The notes: a model not told the origin generated them from the letters alone. A DNA stretch of 64,000 bases from CAZDBA01 sp965224765 (GCA_965224765.1 CBDDAC010000043.1:245789-309788); one strand, 5' to 3'; positions 17,903 to 26,388 are shown, counted from the first letter of the stretch. Numbers and translations: made by a program.

Positions 17903-18841
17903 ATGTCCAATTTTTACCGCGTGCTTTGCCCGGTCGATTTGTCTGACAATAGTTTGGCTGCAATAAAACTGGCCACCACGATTGCCAAAGAATCCAATTC
18001 GAAACTCGTGTTCATGTACGTCTCACCTCTGTGGCTTCCAGACGAAATCTATATGGCAGACCGCTTCGTCGTCGACACCATGGAAGACGATCTAAAACGA
18101 CTGGAGAAATTGAGGCCCTCGGATGCGTCGGTCGGTTTTGAGCACATCATCGAAAACGGAAACGCCGGCCCAGAGATAGTTCGAATGACTGAGCAATGCG
18201 ATACCGTCGTCATGAGCACCCACGGTTATGGGGCCTTCATGCGATTAATGATGGGAGGCGTGGCGCAGTATATCATGCGCAACGCCAAATGCCCGGTCGT
18301 TATGTTTCGTAGCGGAAAGGTCTCACTAGCCCAAGGAACTCCGGATAAAATCGAAAAACAATTTGTCACGGAGCTGATGCTTCCGGCAACGCCAGTTTTT
18401 GCGGATGACAAAATGGCGACAATCCTTGCCTGTTTGGAAAAGGCACGCGAGTCCGCGGCGCCTGTCGTTGATGAGCGAGGAAAGTGCATCGGCATACTTA
18501 CCGACACTGACATCGTTCGTTATCGAGAACTCTTGCAACGATTTGCGGCCAAAGACGAGACCGTGCTAGAAGCAATGTTTGAAGTGAATCAATACGGCCA
18601 GCGACGACCCGAGAATGTCGACTTTCACCAGGTGAAACGGCATATGAGTTCACCAGCCATTACGGTCGACAACACGGAAACCATCTATCACGCCGCCGAA
18701 GTCTTTCATGCCGATCCTTCGATCCATCACCTGATCGTTATCGACGAAAATCAACATCCGGTAGGAATCTTGAAACCCGCGAGTTGCGAACCAAGAGACT
18801 CCGTCAAAGCCACAGAGAACTCAGCGACTGCAAAAAACTAA
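17903..18841 (+). CDS. Universal stress protein fused to a CBS domain pair
   Basis: 312 residues. The N-terminal UspA domain (about 1-145) starts FYRVLCPVDLSDNSLAAIKL and ends with the nucleotide-site region STHGYGAFMRLMMGGVAQYI then CPVVMF. The loop lacks the first glycine of G-2x-G-9x-G(S/T) and has GG in place of GS/GT. Two CBS motifs follow (about 160-300): APVVDERGKCIGILTDTDIV and HLIVIDENQHPVGILK. CBS pairs sense adenine nucleotides, so the fusion suggests an energy-status sensor. ATG 17903 has GAAAGGA upstream. Cytoplasmic. Second gene of the sigma54-linked unit starting at 17470. Confidence 0.88.
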   Translation: MSNFYRVLCPVDLSDNSLAAIKLATTIAKESNSKLVFMYVSPLWLPDEIYMADRFVVDTMEDDLKRLEKLRPSDASVGFEHIIENGNAGPEIVRMTEQCDTVVMSTHGYGAFMRLMMGGVAQYIMRNAKCPVVMFRSGKVSLAQGTPDKIEKQFVTELMLPATPVFADDKMATILACLEKARESAAPVVDERGKCIGILTDTDIVRYRELLQRFAAKDETVLEAMFEVNQYGQRRPENVDFHQVKRHMSSPAITVDNTETIYHAAEVFHADPSIHHLIVIDENQHPVGILKPASCEPRDSVKATENSATAKN

Positions 18842-18885
18842 AAAGCGAACCCAAATCACTCAGCAACATTAACCGAGGATAAATC

Positions 18886-19317
18886 ATGAAATCATTCTCA
18901 ACCGATCCGATCATTGTGCCCTGGGACTTCACTGAGATGTCCAAAGCTGCACTGAATAAAGCGATTGAAATTGCCGATTCGACTCAGCAAATCGAAGTCC
19001 TTCATGTAACCCCCTACCCTTCATCCGTTGAACCAAGCGTCGTCTGGGGAGTCTACTCGGAGGCCAAAATCGCAGAGAATTTGCAGGCCAGTTTTCGAAA
19101 GGAAGTCACCGAATCACAGCGAGACCTTAAGTTTACCGCTCTGTTTGGTGACCCTGGTTTCAGAATTGCAGAGTTTGCCACGGAAAAGAACGCTGGACTG
19201 ATCGTAATTTCTTCTCACGGAAGGAGAGGTGTGAAGCGACTACTCCTTGGTTCCGTGACGGAACGAACGGTTCGTTTGTCGCCTTGTCCAGTATTGGTCC
19301 TTCGTGGAGAAAACTAG
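18886..19317 (+). CDS. Universal stress protein UspA family
   Basis: 143 residues, one Usp domain. N-terminal strand PIIVPWDFTEMSKAALNKAI and a C-terminal SSHGRRGVKRLLLGSVTERT then CPVLVL. The motif matches G-2x-G-9x-G(S/T) apart from serine at the first position. It lies 44 bp after the Usp-CBS gene and is probably cotranscribed with it. The role is presumably survival during energy or oxygen limitation; no partner is known. Confidence 0.88.
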   Translation: MKSFSTDPIIVPWDFTEMSKAALNKAIEIADSTQQIEVLHVTPYPSSVEPSVVWGVYSEAKIAENLQASFRKEVTESQRDLKFTALFGDPGFRIAEFATEKNAGLIVISSHGRRGVKRLLLGSVTERTVRLSPCPVLVLRGEN

Positions 19318-19510
19318 GGCCATGAGGGCCACAACAAACTCCCAAAATGTTTCCGTAGTGGCCTTCAACTCCCTCTCAACCTATGGCCCAAAATAGGGGT
19401 CGTGCCTATCCATCCACAGAGGTCTCTCCAAGAATTTCATTCGAATAGGTGGCATGTTCAACAATCGGAAATTCGTTGATCACAAATCTGCAAGAATGCA
19501 ACACCGCATT
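19318..19510. other. Short intergenic region between convergent genes
   Basis: About 190 bp between the plus-strand usp gene and the minus-strand cytochrome gene. No hairpin terminator was recognised. Confidence 0.3.
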
Positions 19511-19971
19511 TCAAAACTTGTAATTGGCGAGACGGATATGGCGGTGACAATCAATACAACTGGTTGACATTTGATAGTAGCGAAGCGCCACGGCCTCCAA
19601 ATTCTCGGATTCTACCGCACTGGAAAGTCGCTTAATCGCGGTATTGAAATCTTCCGTCAACTTCCGATATCTCTCATCATCAACCGAGACCCACTTTTCA
19701 CCTTGGGTAATGCCTTTGATTTCATTAATACCTTCTTTAATCAGTCGAAATTTTCCAGTCGTCAGCCCCTCAAAGATATTCTGCGAGTACATTAACTTCG
19801 TACGCATGAAGTCACGACGAGCGATAGCATCGGGGCCTTCCGCGGGAATCTCGATTTGTCATCCTCTTGCTGCGGGATTGATTGACCTGGATTCGGAAAC
19901 AAAAACATCGTTGCAATGATTGCGCCAATGGCCAATAGACCATTGGCAAAATAGGCCTTTAGAGAATGCAT
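19511..19971 (-). pseudogene. Second cytochrome c'/c556-like protein, one frame break
   Basis: Start MHSLKAYFANGLLAIGAIIA at 19971, preceded by GGAG (minus strand), gives a signal peptide. After QQEDDK the coding signal moves to the frame reading IEIPAEGPDAIARRDFMRTK, then a helical domain ending in the haem motif CIDCH (about 19530) and a short tail. Adding one A to the AAA run near 19853 joins the two into about 153 residues. It is homologous in layout to the protein at 17470. A sigma54-like promoter lies 39 bp upstream. The frame break may be a sequencing error, since all other features are intact. Confidence 0.7.
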
Positions 19972-20009
19972 CACGGCTCCTTGAGAAATTTGGAAACAGT
20001 GACACTGCA

Positions 20010-20025
20010 TGCAAGCAGGATGCCA
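20010..20025 (-). promoter_or_regulatory. Putative sigma54 promoter (TGGCAT-N5-TTGCA)
   Basis: Minus strand: TGGCAT (20025-20020), spacer CCTGC, TTGCA (20014-20010), 39 bp before the cytochrome start at 19971. Confidence 0.65.
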
Positions 20026-20265
20026 AAGCAGCACCGGTAAAGATTTATTGGCCGCTTTGCAAAATCAATATCCAAGAAAGCAACTAATTGATCGAGAAGG
20101 AAGTCGATCGGAAAGTAAAAACATACGCTTGGAGTTGTTTTCTAGCCAATACAATTCGAGCGCCCGATGGAGTCAAATTGTGCTAAATTGATATTTAGTG
20201 TGCTGTTCCGCTCAGCAAATTTCCTAGCCGCAACGAAAGATCGGCCAATGCTTGACCAGGAAAAT

Positions 20266-20281
20266 TGGCACAATGTTTGCA
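20266..20281 (+). promoter_or_regulatory. Putative sigma54 promoter (TGGCAC-N5-TTGCA)
   Basis: Full match to the consensus: TGGCAC (20266-20271), spacer AATGT, TTGCA (20277-20281). It is 50 bp before the ATG at 20331 and divergent from the promoter at 20010-20025. Confidence 0.75.
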
Positions 20282-20330
20282 ACACTTGTAATTAACGTTG
20301 GACAAGCCAGCAACTGCAAAGGAGTTAACG

Positions 20331-20537
20331 ATGATGACCAAAACAAAAGATTCGAAACCTAGCGATACTAGCAGCAAAGCCAAGCCCGGCGACTTAATCG
20401 TTGAGCCAAAACGCAGAGGTGTTTGCGAAACTGGCGTCTCTACATCGGAAGAGAATCACAAACGAAATACCAAAAAGAAACCGATGACATGTGTTGGTGG
20501 TTGGAGCGGTTTGTTTCGTGGTACACCCGATTTCTAG
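20331..20537 (+). CDS. Small basic protein upstream of the hibernation factor
   Basis: 68 residues from ATG 20331, with a good AAAGGAG 6 bases upstream. Lysine- and serine-rich (MTKTKDSKPSDTSSKAKPGD, later NHKRNTKKKP), probably disordered, ending GGWSGLFRGTPDF. No family was recognised. It lies directly behind a consensus sigma54 promoter and 48 bp before the HPF-like gene, so it is likely cotranscribed with it. Confidence 0.55.
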   Translation: MMTKTKDSKPSDTSSKAKPGDLIVEPKRRGVCETGVSTSEENHKRNTKKKPMTCVGGWSGLFRGTPDF

Positions 20538-20585
20538 AAACACGTGACAACACTCCTGGTTTGTCTTCTACAAAGGAATTGAAGG

Positions 20586-20939
20586 ATGAAAATCGAGTTC
20601 AAAGCAAAGAATGTTGACAATGAATCCGCAGTAAAAGAGTTCGTCGAAAGAAAAGTCCACTTCGCCTTGGATCGGATCGAAGCTCGTATCGACAATGTCG
20701 TGGTACGCCTTGAAGACGAGACCAAAGATTCTGCATTATTCGATGGCTCGTGTCGCATCGAAGTTGACTTGCATCCACGCGGCCATGTTCATGTTTCTTC
20801 GAACGGTGATTCGGTCTTTGATTGTGTCCTCGATGCAATCCGCAAAATGGAACATGCAGTCAAACATGATATCGATCGAAACCGGACATCTTCCAAGATC
20901 AGACACGAAAGTGGCAAACGAAATTCTTCAATGCCTTAG
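20586..20939 (+). CDS. Short ribosome hibernation promoting factor (HPF/RaiA family)
   Basis: 117 residues with the HPF/RaiA (sigma54 modulation protein) fold: KIEFKAKNVDNESAVKEFVE, a central strand-loop DNVVVRLEDET, CRIEVDLHPRGHVHVSSNGD and a second helix CVLDAIRKMEHAVKHDIDR. The family binds the 30S decoding region and silences ribosomes in stationary phase. There is no C-terminal dimerisation domain, so this is a short form. AAGGAATTGAAGG precedes the start. Its place behind a sigma54 promoter in a Usp/CBS island fits a dormancy role. Confidence 0.88.
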   Translation: MKIEFKAKNVDNESAVKEFVERKVHFALDRIEARIDNVVVRLEDETKDSALFDGSCRIEVDLHPRGHVHVSSNGDSVFDCVLDAIRKMEHAVKHDIDRNRTSSKIRHESGKRNSSMP

Positions 20940-20995
20940 TCAATTGTCAATTGGGGCGTTGTCGGTTCAGAATCGTTCCTAGTCCTCTGCGGGAC

Positions 20996-22405
20996 TCAAT
21001 CGATTTCAAACTTTTCCAAGAGTCGATACAAAGAACGACGATTGATTCCCAGCGCCCTGGCGGTCTTGGTTTTGTTTCTCTCACAGCGCTCGTAGGTTTC
21101 AACGACATGGAGTCTGTTTAGTGTCTCCAAATCGAATTCACTGCGATTGATTGCAGCCGCAATTGGTCCTGGATTGGCTGCAACGATCGCTGACGGAAGA
21201 TTCTTGATCTCAATACAATCTTCTTCGGCCAAGACTTTGGCGCGTTCAATAGCATTCTGCAATTGCCTAACATTCCCAGGCCAACTGTAACTGCTCAATC
21301 GCTGCATCACCTCATCGTCGATCAGCCATTCCTCGCCAGAGAATTTTTGAGCGAGCAGTTCGATATCACCCTTTCGATGCCGCAGCGGGGGTAGTTGGAT
21401 CCCCAATACATTGATCCGATAGAAGAGATCCTCCCGAAACTTCTTTTCGTTAACCTCCTGTTCAAGGTTTCGATTGGTAGCGGCAATCACTCGAACTTTG
21501 ACTTTGCGCTCGGTAATTGAACCTACGCGTCTCATAGAACCGTCTTCGAGAACCCTCAAAAGCTTTGCTTGCAGTGCGCCACTCATTTCACCAAATTCGT
21601 CAATGAATAGCGTGCCGCCATCGGCAACTTCAAACAAACCAGGTTTGGCGGCCACCGCACCGGTAAACGCCCCCTTTTCATGACCAAACAACTCGCTCTC
21701 CAATAGCTGTTCTGCAAGTGCGGCACAGTTGATGACAATGAGGGGGTAATCTGCCAAAGGACTCGCTTGATGAATCGCGCGCGCGACAAGCTCTTTACCG
21801 GTACCACTTTCCCCCTGAATCAACACCGGTTTGTCCGAACTGGCAGTTCGTTCAATCAACCGAAAGACTTCTTGCATGGCGGGCGAATCACCAATAATGT
21901 CAGTCCTCGGCCTTTGTCTCCGGATAACTTCCTTAAGCTGCGTATTTTCCTTTTCAAGCTGACTCGTCTCGCACGCCCGTTGAACCAGGCGGGCAAGATC
22001 GTCCAGCTTGACCGGTTTTGTCAGGAAATCGTAAGCGCCACATTTGATCGATTCCACAGCGTTTTCGATCGTACCGCCGCCGGTCAACATAATGATTTTT
22101 GGAATTGGATTGCGATCCTGAAGATGTTTCAATACTTCCAATCCATTCATTCCCGGCATATGTATATCGAGAATAATAACATCGAATTTTTTGTTGACCG
22201 TTACATTGAGCGCTTCTTCACCATCCTCGGCTTCATCAACACGAAACCCAAGTCGTTTTAGATAGCGGCACGCCGACTCGCGAAAATCGGTCTCATCATC
22301 GACGATGAGCAAATCGATATCGATCTGAGTATTCGATGTCGCAGTGTCTGACGCAGTTTGATTTGCCATGGTTGATTTGGGACGTTCGGTTAAAGGTATT
22401 GCCAT
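20996..22405 (-). CDS. NtrC-type sigma54-dependent response regulator
   Basis: 469 residues. Receiver domain at about 30-145 (LLIVDDETDF; phosphoacceptor D80 in VIILDIHMPG; FLTKPV). The AAA+ domain has Walker A GESGTGKE (198-205), the sigma54-contact loop GAFTGA (245-250) and Walker B GTLFIDEF (264-271). A Fis-type helix-turn-helix ends the protein (NKTKTARALGINRRSLYRLL). It activates sigma54 RNA polymerase from upstream sites when phosphorylated. No histidine kinase lies nearby. The start could also be the Met at 22369. It is last in a minus-strand run after two usp genes (gaps 63 and 54 bp), so it may be autoregulated from the promoter at 23486. Confidence 0.95.
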   Translation of the reverse strand: MAIPLTERPKSTMANQTASDTATSNTQIDIDLLIVDDETDFRESACRYLKRLGFRVDEAEDGEEALNVTVNKKFDVIILDIHMPGMNGLEVLKHLQDRNPIPKIIMLTGGGTIENAVESIKCGAYDFLTKPVKLDDLARLVQRACETSQLEKENTQLKEVIRRQRPRTDIIGDSPAMQEVFRLIERTASSDKPVLIQGESGTGKELVARAIHQASPLADYPLIVINCAALAEQLLESELFGHEKGAFTGAVAAKPGLFEVADGGTLFIDEFGEMSGALQAKLLRVLEDGSMRRVGSITERKVKVRVIAATNRNLEQEVNEKKFREDLFYRINVLGIQLPPLRHRKGDIELLAQKFSGEEWLIDDEVMQRLSSYSWPGNVRQLQNAIERAKVLAEEDCIEIKNLPSAIVAANPGPIAAAINRSEFDLETLNRLHVVETYERCERNKTKTARALGINRRSLYRLLEKFEID

Positions 22406-22459
22406 TCGTTTTGCAAGATGATTCTCACTAAAACTACTGTAGCCGGCAAGTAAAGAGAA

Positions 22460-22909
22460 TCATTCAGGTTGAGCAAGTAATGGATTGGACTGTTTCTGGC
22501 GAAGAATCATCACGGGGCAGTTCGCTTGGCGTAGGATCTTGGTCGCCACGCTGCCAAAAATACGTCGTATTCCTTTTCGTCCATGTGTTCCCAGCACTAG
22601 GAGTCGAGCTCCGTTCCGGCCCGCAAAATCAAGAATCCTTTCCGTCGGCATTCCTGAAAGGTGATGTCGGATCAACTCAACCCCATCAACCATTGGTTTG
22701 ATTTTTCGAAGTTTTCGATTGTCCTGGATAACGGCGTTCGGGCTCCCAAGATAGGCTGGCCAAGCGGCGTTGGAGGGATCAGGAAATCTCGTAATGTGCA
22801 ACAAGTGCAATGGAACACCAAAATGCTTCGCAAACTCGGCAGCCAAGTCGACAACGCTCTGGTCAAATTCATTGACATCAATCGCACATAAGACGCCATC
22901 ATTTTCCAT
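22460..22909 (-). CDS. Universal stress protein UspA family
   Basis: 149 residues, one Usp domain: GVLCAIDVNEFDQSVVDLAA at the start and LGTHGRKGIRRIFGSVATKI then CPVMIL near the end. The nucleotide loop is one residue shorter than the usual G-2x-G-9x-G(S/T). It lies between another usp gene (22972-23409) and the sigma54 activator on the same strand. Confidence 0.88.
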   Translation of the reverse strand: MENDGVLCAIDVNEFDQSVVDLAAEFAKHFGVPLHLLHITRFPDPSNAAWPAYLGSPNAVIQDNRKLRKIKPMVDGVELIRHHLSGMPTERILDFAGRNGARLLVLGTHGRKGIRRIFGSVATKILRQANCPVMILRQKQSNPLLAQPE

Positions 22910-22971
22910 CGTTAATTCTCAATTTCAATTGTCCATGATGTTTGTTCAATCTTCTCGACCAGACTTCCGAT

Positions 22972-23409
22972 CTAACTTCGTTGAAGTATCTTTGACTCGG
23001 CTTTGATTGCCAGTACCGGGCAGGCAGCCCTACGTACGACCGCCTCAGCCACACTCCCCATCAGTATCCGTTTTACCCCGGTACGACCATGTGTTCCCAT
23101 CACGATTAAATCGATGGAATGTTGTGCCGCAAATTCAACAATCCGATCGGCTGGCGGCCCAAACTCAGCGACATAGACCGCTTCAATACCTTCAACTGTT
23201 GGCTTGATCTCTCGAAGGCGTTTTAGAATTTTTGATTCTTCTTGTTCCAGATCCAGATGTGCATAGGTCGCAAACGGAACGTCGGGCATATCGCTGAAGA
23301 GATATGTAATTTTGGCTCCAGTCGACTTCGCAAGCACTGAGGCGTATTCATTTGCGGCGTAATTAAATTCCGAAAAATCTATCGGACACAGTATATTTTT
23401 GAGTTTCAT
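22972..23409 (-). CDS. Universal stress protein UspA family
   Basis: About 145 residues from ATG 23409, with GGGAGA upstream on the minus strand. Usp fold with NILCPIDFSEFNYAANEYAS, and a full ATP-site motif MGTHGRTGVKRILMGSVAEA then CPVLAI. First gene of the proposed usp-usp-regulator unit, with a sigma54-like element 77 bp upstream. Confidence 0.9.
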   Translation of the reverse strand: MKLKNILCPIDFSEFNYAANEYASVLAKSTGAKITYLFSDMPDVPFATYAHLDLEQEESKILKRLREIKPTVEGIEAVYVAEFGPPADRIVEFAAQHSIDLIVMGTHGRTGVKRILMGSVAEAVVRRAACPVLAIKAESKILQRS

Positions 23410-23485
23410 CCGATCTCCCTTGTCATGGATCAACCTCACTGCAAATCAGGTTCATCCCCACGTACCACAGTTTTTTCTTGAGAGT

Positions 23486-23501
23486 TGCAATTGTCATACC
23501 A
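23486..23501 (-). promoter_or_regulatory. Putative sigma54 promoter (TGGTAT-N5-TTGCA)
   Basis: Minus strand: TGGTAT (23501-23496), spacer GACAA, TTGCA (23490-23486), 77 bp before the usp start at 23409. The same TGGTAT form occurs upstream of the potassium channel. Confidence 0.5.
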
Positions 23502-23529
23502 AATTCGATTGGCGGCCGTGCAAGACCGG

Positions 23530-23808
23530 TCATTCACAAAATCTGCCAACTAATTCGAGCATTTGACCTCCATTGCTCTCTCGCGGCGCGCTAAATCGCA
23601 CACCAAGCGTACAATCACAGTTCGCCAACCCAAAGCGAATAAGCAACTGCTGCTTTCGATGTCGGTGAGCGAAAACACATGGGTTGGGCTGATAAAGACT
23701 CTCAAGTATCAACATCCAAATTGATTGAACGCGAATCGCGTGATGTTCAACTCGGGCTCGCTTTTTTTGGTGGGCGTATTCGCGCTCCTCGATGAACCGA
23801 TTAGGCAT
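23530..23808 (-). CDS. Doubtful 92-residue hypothetical protein
   Basis: Reads MPNRFIEEREYAHQKKRARV, later LGVRFSAPRESNGGQMLELV. The end faintly recalls a PilZ-type strand, but the defining RxxxR and D/NxSxxG motifs are not both present. No clear ribosome binding site. It fills the space between two divergent units; I would not rely on it. Confidence 0.25.
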   Translation of the reverse strand: MPNRFIEEREYAHQKKRARVEHHAIRVQSIWMLILESLYQPNPCVFAHRHRKQQLLIRFGLANCDCTLGVRFSAPRESNGGQMLELVGRFCE

Positions 23809-23860
23809 AGGGGGGCAGGAACTGTCTTGAAAAACTAGATAGCGTCACTCAATTTCTAAT

Positions 23861-23876
23861 AGGCACGCATTTTGCA
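23861..23876 (+). promoter_or_regulatory. Putative sigma54 promoter (AGGCAC-N5-TTGCA)
   Basis: AGGCAC (23861-23866), spacer GCATT, TTGCA (23872-23876), 44 bp before ATG 23920. Confidence 0.6.
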
Positions 23877-23919
23877 TTGACTAATTAATGGAAAACACAA
23901 ACCTTGAGGAGATGCGTTC

Positions 23920-24861
23920 ATGGAAACATCAATCAAATCAATTATTCTTGCAACAGATGCAATGGCTCCCTCGCACGCAGCATCAGAAACTGCATTCAAC
24001 ATGGCGCAACAAATGGGCGCCAGAGTTTTGATCATTGATACGCTTCGAGAGCCATCTAGTCTTTCTCGATGGTTCTCAACCAATTCTACTGACATTTTTG
24101 AAATGGTACTGGCTGACAAGCAAAAACGGCTTGATACCGCTGCCAAGCGTTTTACTGACGCAGGCATCGAAGCGAAAGGTGAAGTATTTTTTGGAAAGAC
24201 TTCCGAGGCGATTACTCTAGCGGCAATTGACAACGAGGCCGAAATGGTTGTGCGATATCTGAAAGGCAAGCGCAGTCGGTTTCCAGGACGATTCGGAAAC
24301 ACATCTCGAAATTTAATGAGAATCTGCCCCTGCCCGGTACTGTTCGTAAATGATCAACCTGTCGAGAATCCCGTACTGTTGGCTTGTGTTAATGTCGAGC
24401 ACGAGAAATCTGAAAACGAATCCATACTGCGAATTTCAGAAAAGCTCGCGGCAGACCCAGAACGTTTGTCTGGAGTCTACTGCTGGGATTTCCATGGAAA
24501 AGACATCGTCCAAAATCATGTAAGTGACGAGTACTTGACCCAGCTACTTAGTGAATCGGAACGTATTCACAAGAGTTTTTTCGAACAAGCCCTGACTGAA
24601 ACGGACCTCGGGCAATTCGCGGGCAAGATTCGTATAGAGAAAGGCGATCCCTCTGACGTCATCCCCCAAATTTGTCTGGAGGAGTCGGTAGACGTTGCCG
24701 TAATGTGCAGTGCGTCTCTGAATCACCCGATACAGCGATACCTGGGAAGTACCATTGAATCCATTTTGGAAAAGATGCCTTGCTCACTACTGGTTGTTAA
24801 GCCAACGGGGTTCAAATCTCCAATCGTTGCAACGAAGCCAAAGATCGAAATGGCAAACTGA
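23920..24861 (+). CDS. Tandem universal stress protein (two Usp domains)
   Basis: 313 residues. Usp domain 1 (about 1-145): SIILATDAMAPSHAASETAF and RNLMRICPCPVLFVND, without the glycine ATP loop (VVRYLKGKRSRFPGRFGNTS instead). Usp domain 2 (about 150-300): PVLLACVNVEHEKSENESIL and VMCSASLNHPIQRYLGSTIE then CSLLVVKP, also degenerate at the loop. Both domains are probably non-ATP-binding. GAGGAG lies 9 bases before the ATG. Single gene behind a sigma54-like promoter. Confidence 0.85.
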   Translation: METSIKSIILATDAMAPSHAASETAFNMAQQMGARVLIIDTLREPSSLSRWFSTNSTDIFEMVLADKQKRLDTAAKRFTDAGIEAKGEVFFGKTSEAITLAAIDNEAEMVVRYLKGKRSRFPGRFGNTSRNLMRICPCPVLFVNDQPVENPVLLACVNVEHEKSENESILRISEKLAADPERLSGVYCWDFHGKDIVQNHVSDEYLTQLLSESERIHKSFFEQALTETDLGQFAGKIRIEKGDPSDVIPQICLEESVDVAVMCSASLNHPIQRYLGSTIESILEKMPCSLLVVKPTGFKSPIVATKPKIEMAN

Positions 24862-24891
24862 GAAACGGGCGTTCGCAGTGTTTGAGAACCG

Positions 24892-25893
24892 CTATCTCTG
24901 ATGGACCGTTTTCATGCGATTGATGTCAGCAACTTGTCCGATCACCAATAAGATATCCCTTTCCTGGATCGTTTCATGGGGCTTGGGATTGAATCGAAAA
25001 TGCCCCTCATCATTCTTGATTCCAACAACCAACAGGTCGAAATCTTCCTTGATTCCAGATTCCAAAAGCGATGTTCCCACCAAATCACTTTTTTGGGAAA
25101 CACGAAATTCGTCCAATTCCATTTCCAAGTGAGAAGCTTCTGCAAAAAGTTCAACAAGGTCCGCCGTTGAAGGTCGCGAAATCATTCGCTCCATTTGCTG
25201 AGCCCCAACCCGATGGGGCATCACAATCTTGTCAGCGCCAGCCTGTCGCAATTTCTTGCAACTGCTCTCATGCTCTGATTTCGAAATGATTTGAATGTCA
25301 GGTTGAAGATTGCGAGCCGTCAAGGTAATGAACACGTTTTCCGCATCGGTAGGTAACGCAGTCGCCAATGCACGAGCCTTCGATAGCTGAAGCTGGTTCA
25401 GCGTCTGCTCTGACGTCGCATCACCCTGGAATGCCAGCACATTCTTCTCGGTCGCCGCCTGAATTTTGGTGAGATCAAGGTCGCATACGACAAAGGGAAT
25501 TCCACGATGCTGCAATTGCGTTGAGAGATCCTGGCCGAGACGCCCATATCCACATACGATCACATGGCGAGAAAGTCGATTTAGTTCTTTTGTCATTTTC
25601 CTTTTCCCAAATGCACGTTCTACTTCTCCCTCAAGTGCAAGCTGGATCAATCCCCCACAGGTGTAAACCGAAGTGGAAACGCCCAGCAAAATTACGCAGA
25701 TGGTTAACAATTGAATCGCAGGAGACGAACTCGTGTTTTCACCAAAACCGACCGTAGAAATCGTCACCACCACCATCCAGATCGCTTCCAGCCATGTATA
25801 GTCGCCCAGAAAGCGAAATCCTACGACCGAAACGAAAATCACAGTCGCCAAAGAAATCGCGCCAAATCGAATTCGATGCAGCGGTGATGTCAT
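24892..25893 (-). CDS. Potassium channel protein with RCK (TrkA-N/TrkA-C) domains
   Basis: About 333 residues from the Met at 25893. Two membrane helices flank a pore loop with the filter TVGFGE (TVGYGD-type, Phe for Tyr). A cytosolic TrkA-N Rossmann domain follows (HVIVCGYGRLGQDLSTQLQH, then VVCDLDLTKIQAATEK and ALPTDAENVFITLTARNL). A C-terminal TrkA-C domain (VGTSLLESGIKEDFDLLVVG) binds regulatory ligands. It gates K+ flux in response to nucleotides or ions. The gene is monocistronic behind a sigma54-like element, facing away from the CBS unit at 26167. Confidence 0.9.
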   Translation of the reverse strand: MTSPLHRIRFGAISLATVIFVSVVGFRFLGDYTWLEAIWMVVVTISTVGFGENTSSSPAIQLLTICVILLGVSTSVYTCGGLIQLALEGEVERAFGKRKMTKELNRLSRHVIVCGYGRLGQDLSTQLQHRGIPFVVCDLDLTKIQAATEKNVLAFQGDATSEQTLNQLQLSKARALATALPTDAENVFITLTARNLQPDIQIISKSEHESSCKKLRQAGADKIVMPHRVGAQQMERMISRPSTADLVELFAEASHLEMELDEFRVSQKSDLVGTSLLESGIKEDFDLLVVGIKNDEGHFRFNPKPHETIQERDILLVIGQVADINRMKTVHQR

Positions 25894-25941
25894 AGATGTG
25901 ATTCCAAAATCGGCGAAACAGTTTCTCTGGCATGTCTTCAA

Positions 25942-25957
25942 TGCAAAGTGCATACCA
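25942..25957 (-). promoter_or_regulatory. Putative sigma54 promoter (TGGTAT-N5-TTGCA)
   Basis: Minus strand: TGGTAT (25957-25952), spacer GCACT, TTGCA (25946-25942), 49 bp before the channel start at 25893. Confidence 0.55.
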
Positions 25958-26109
25958 ATGGCTTTGGGCGATTTTGCACGATATCGTATGCACTTTCAAT
26001 GCATGCAAATGTGCGAATTCGCTCAATTAACAACCAATTGCCTGTGCTGTTGTCCCGAACGCTCACCAGCGCACCACGATTTAAAGAAATCAGCCATTCG
26101 ATATTTGTT

Positions 26110-26125
26110 TGGCATCATCTTTGCC
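26110..26125 (+). promoter_or_regulatory. Putative sigma54 promoter (TGGCAT-N5-TTGCC)
   Basis: TGGCAT (26110-26115), spacer CATCT, TTGCC (26121-26125), 42 bp before ATG 26167. Nearly identical in form to the promoter at 17409. Confidence 0.65.
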
Positions 26126-26166
26126 CTTTACTCCTGAGGTGCGATACCTGAACAGGAGTTTCTATC

Positions 26167-26388
26167 ATGAAAAAATTGGGCGAATTGAAAGTGGGTGATT
26201 ACATGTCACCCCAGACCATACTTGTTGACGATACGTCACGATTGACGGCGGCGATCCGCCTCATGGAGTCCGAAAAGCTATCCGTCTTGCCGGTTGTTGA
26301 TGAACAAGCTGAGTTGGTTGGTATTCTTTCCTCAAGTGATTTCGTGCGTGCCTTTGCCGACCACGGTGCCGCGATTGCAGGCCCTTAA
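26167..26388 (+). CDS. Single CBS-domain protein
   Basis: 73 residues, essentially one CBS motif (VGDYMSPQTILVDDTSRLTA, then LPVVDEQAELVGILSSSDFV). CBS domains normally work in pairs, so this probably dimerises or partners another CBS protein such as the one at 26802. GGAG lies about 10 bases upstream. First gene of a three-gene plus-strand unit. Confidence 0.82.
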   Translation: MKKLGELKVGDYMSPQTILVDDTSRLTAAIRLMESEKLSVLPVVDEQAELVGILSSSDFVRAFADHGAAIAGP

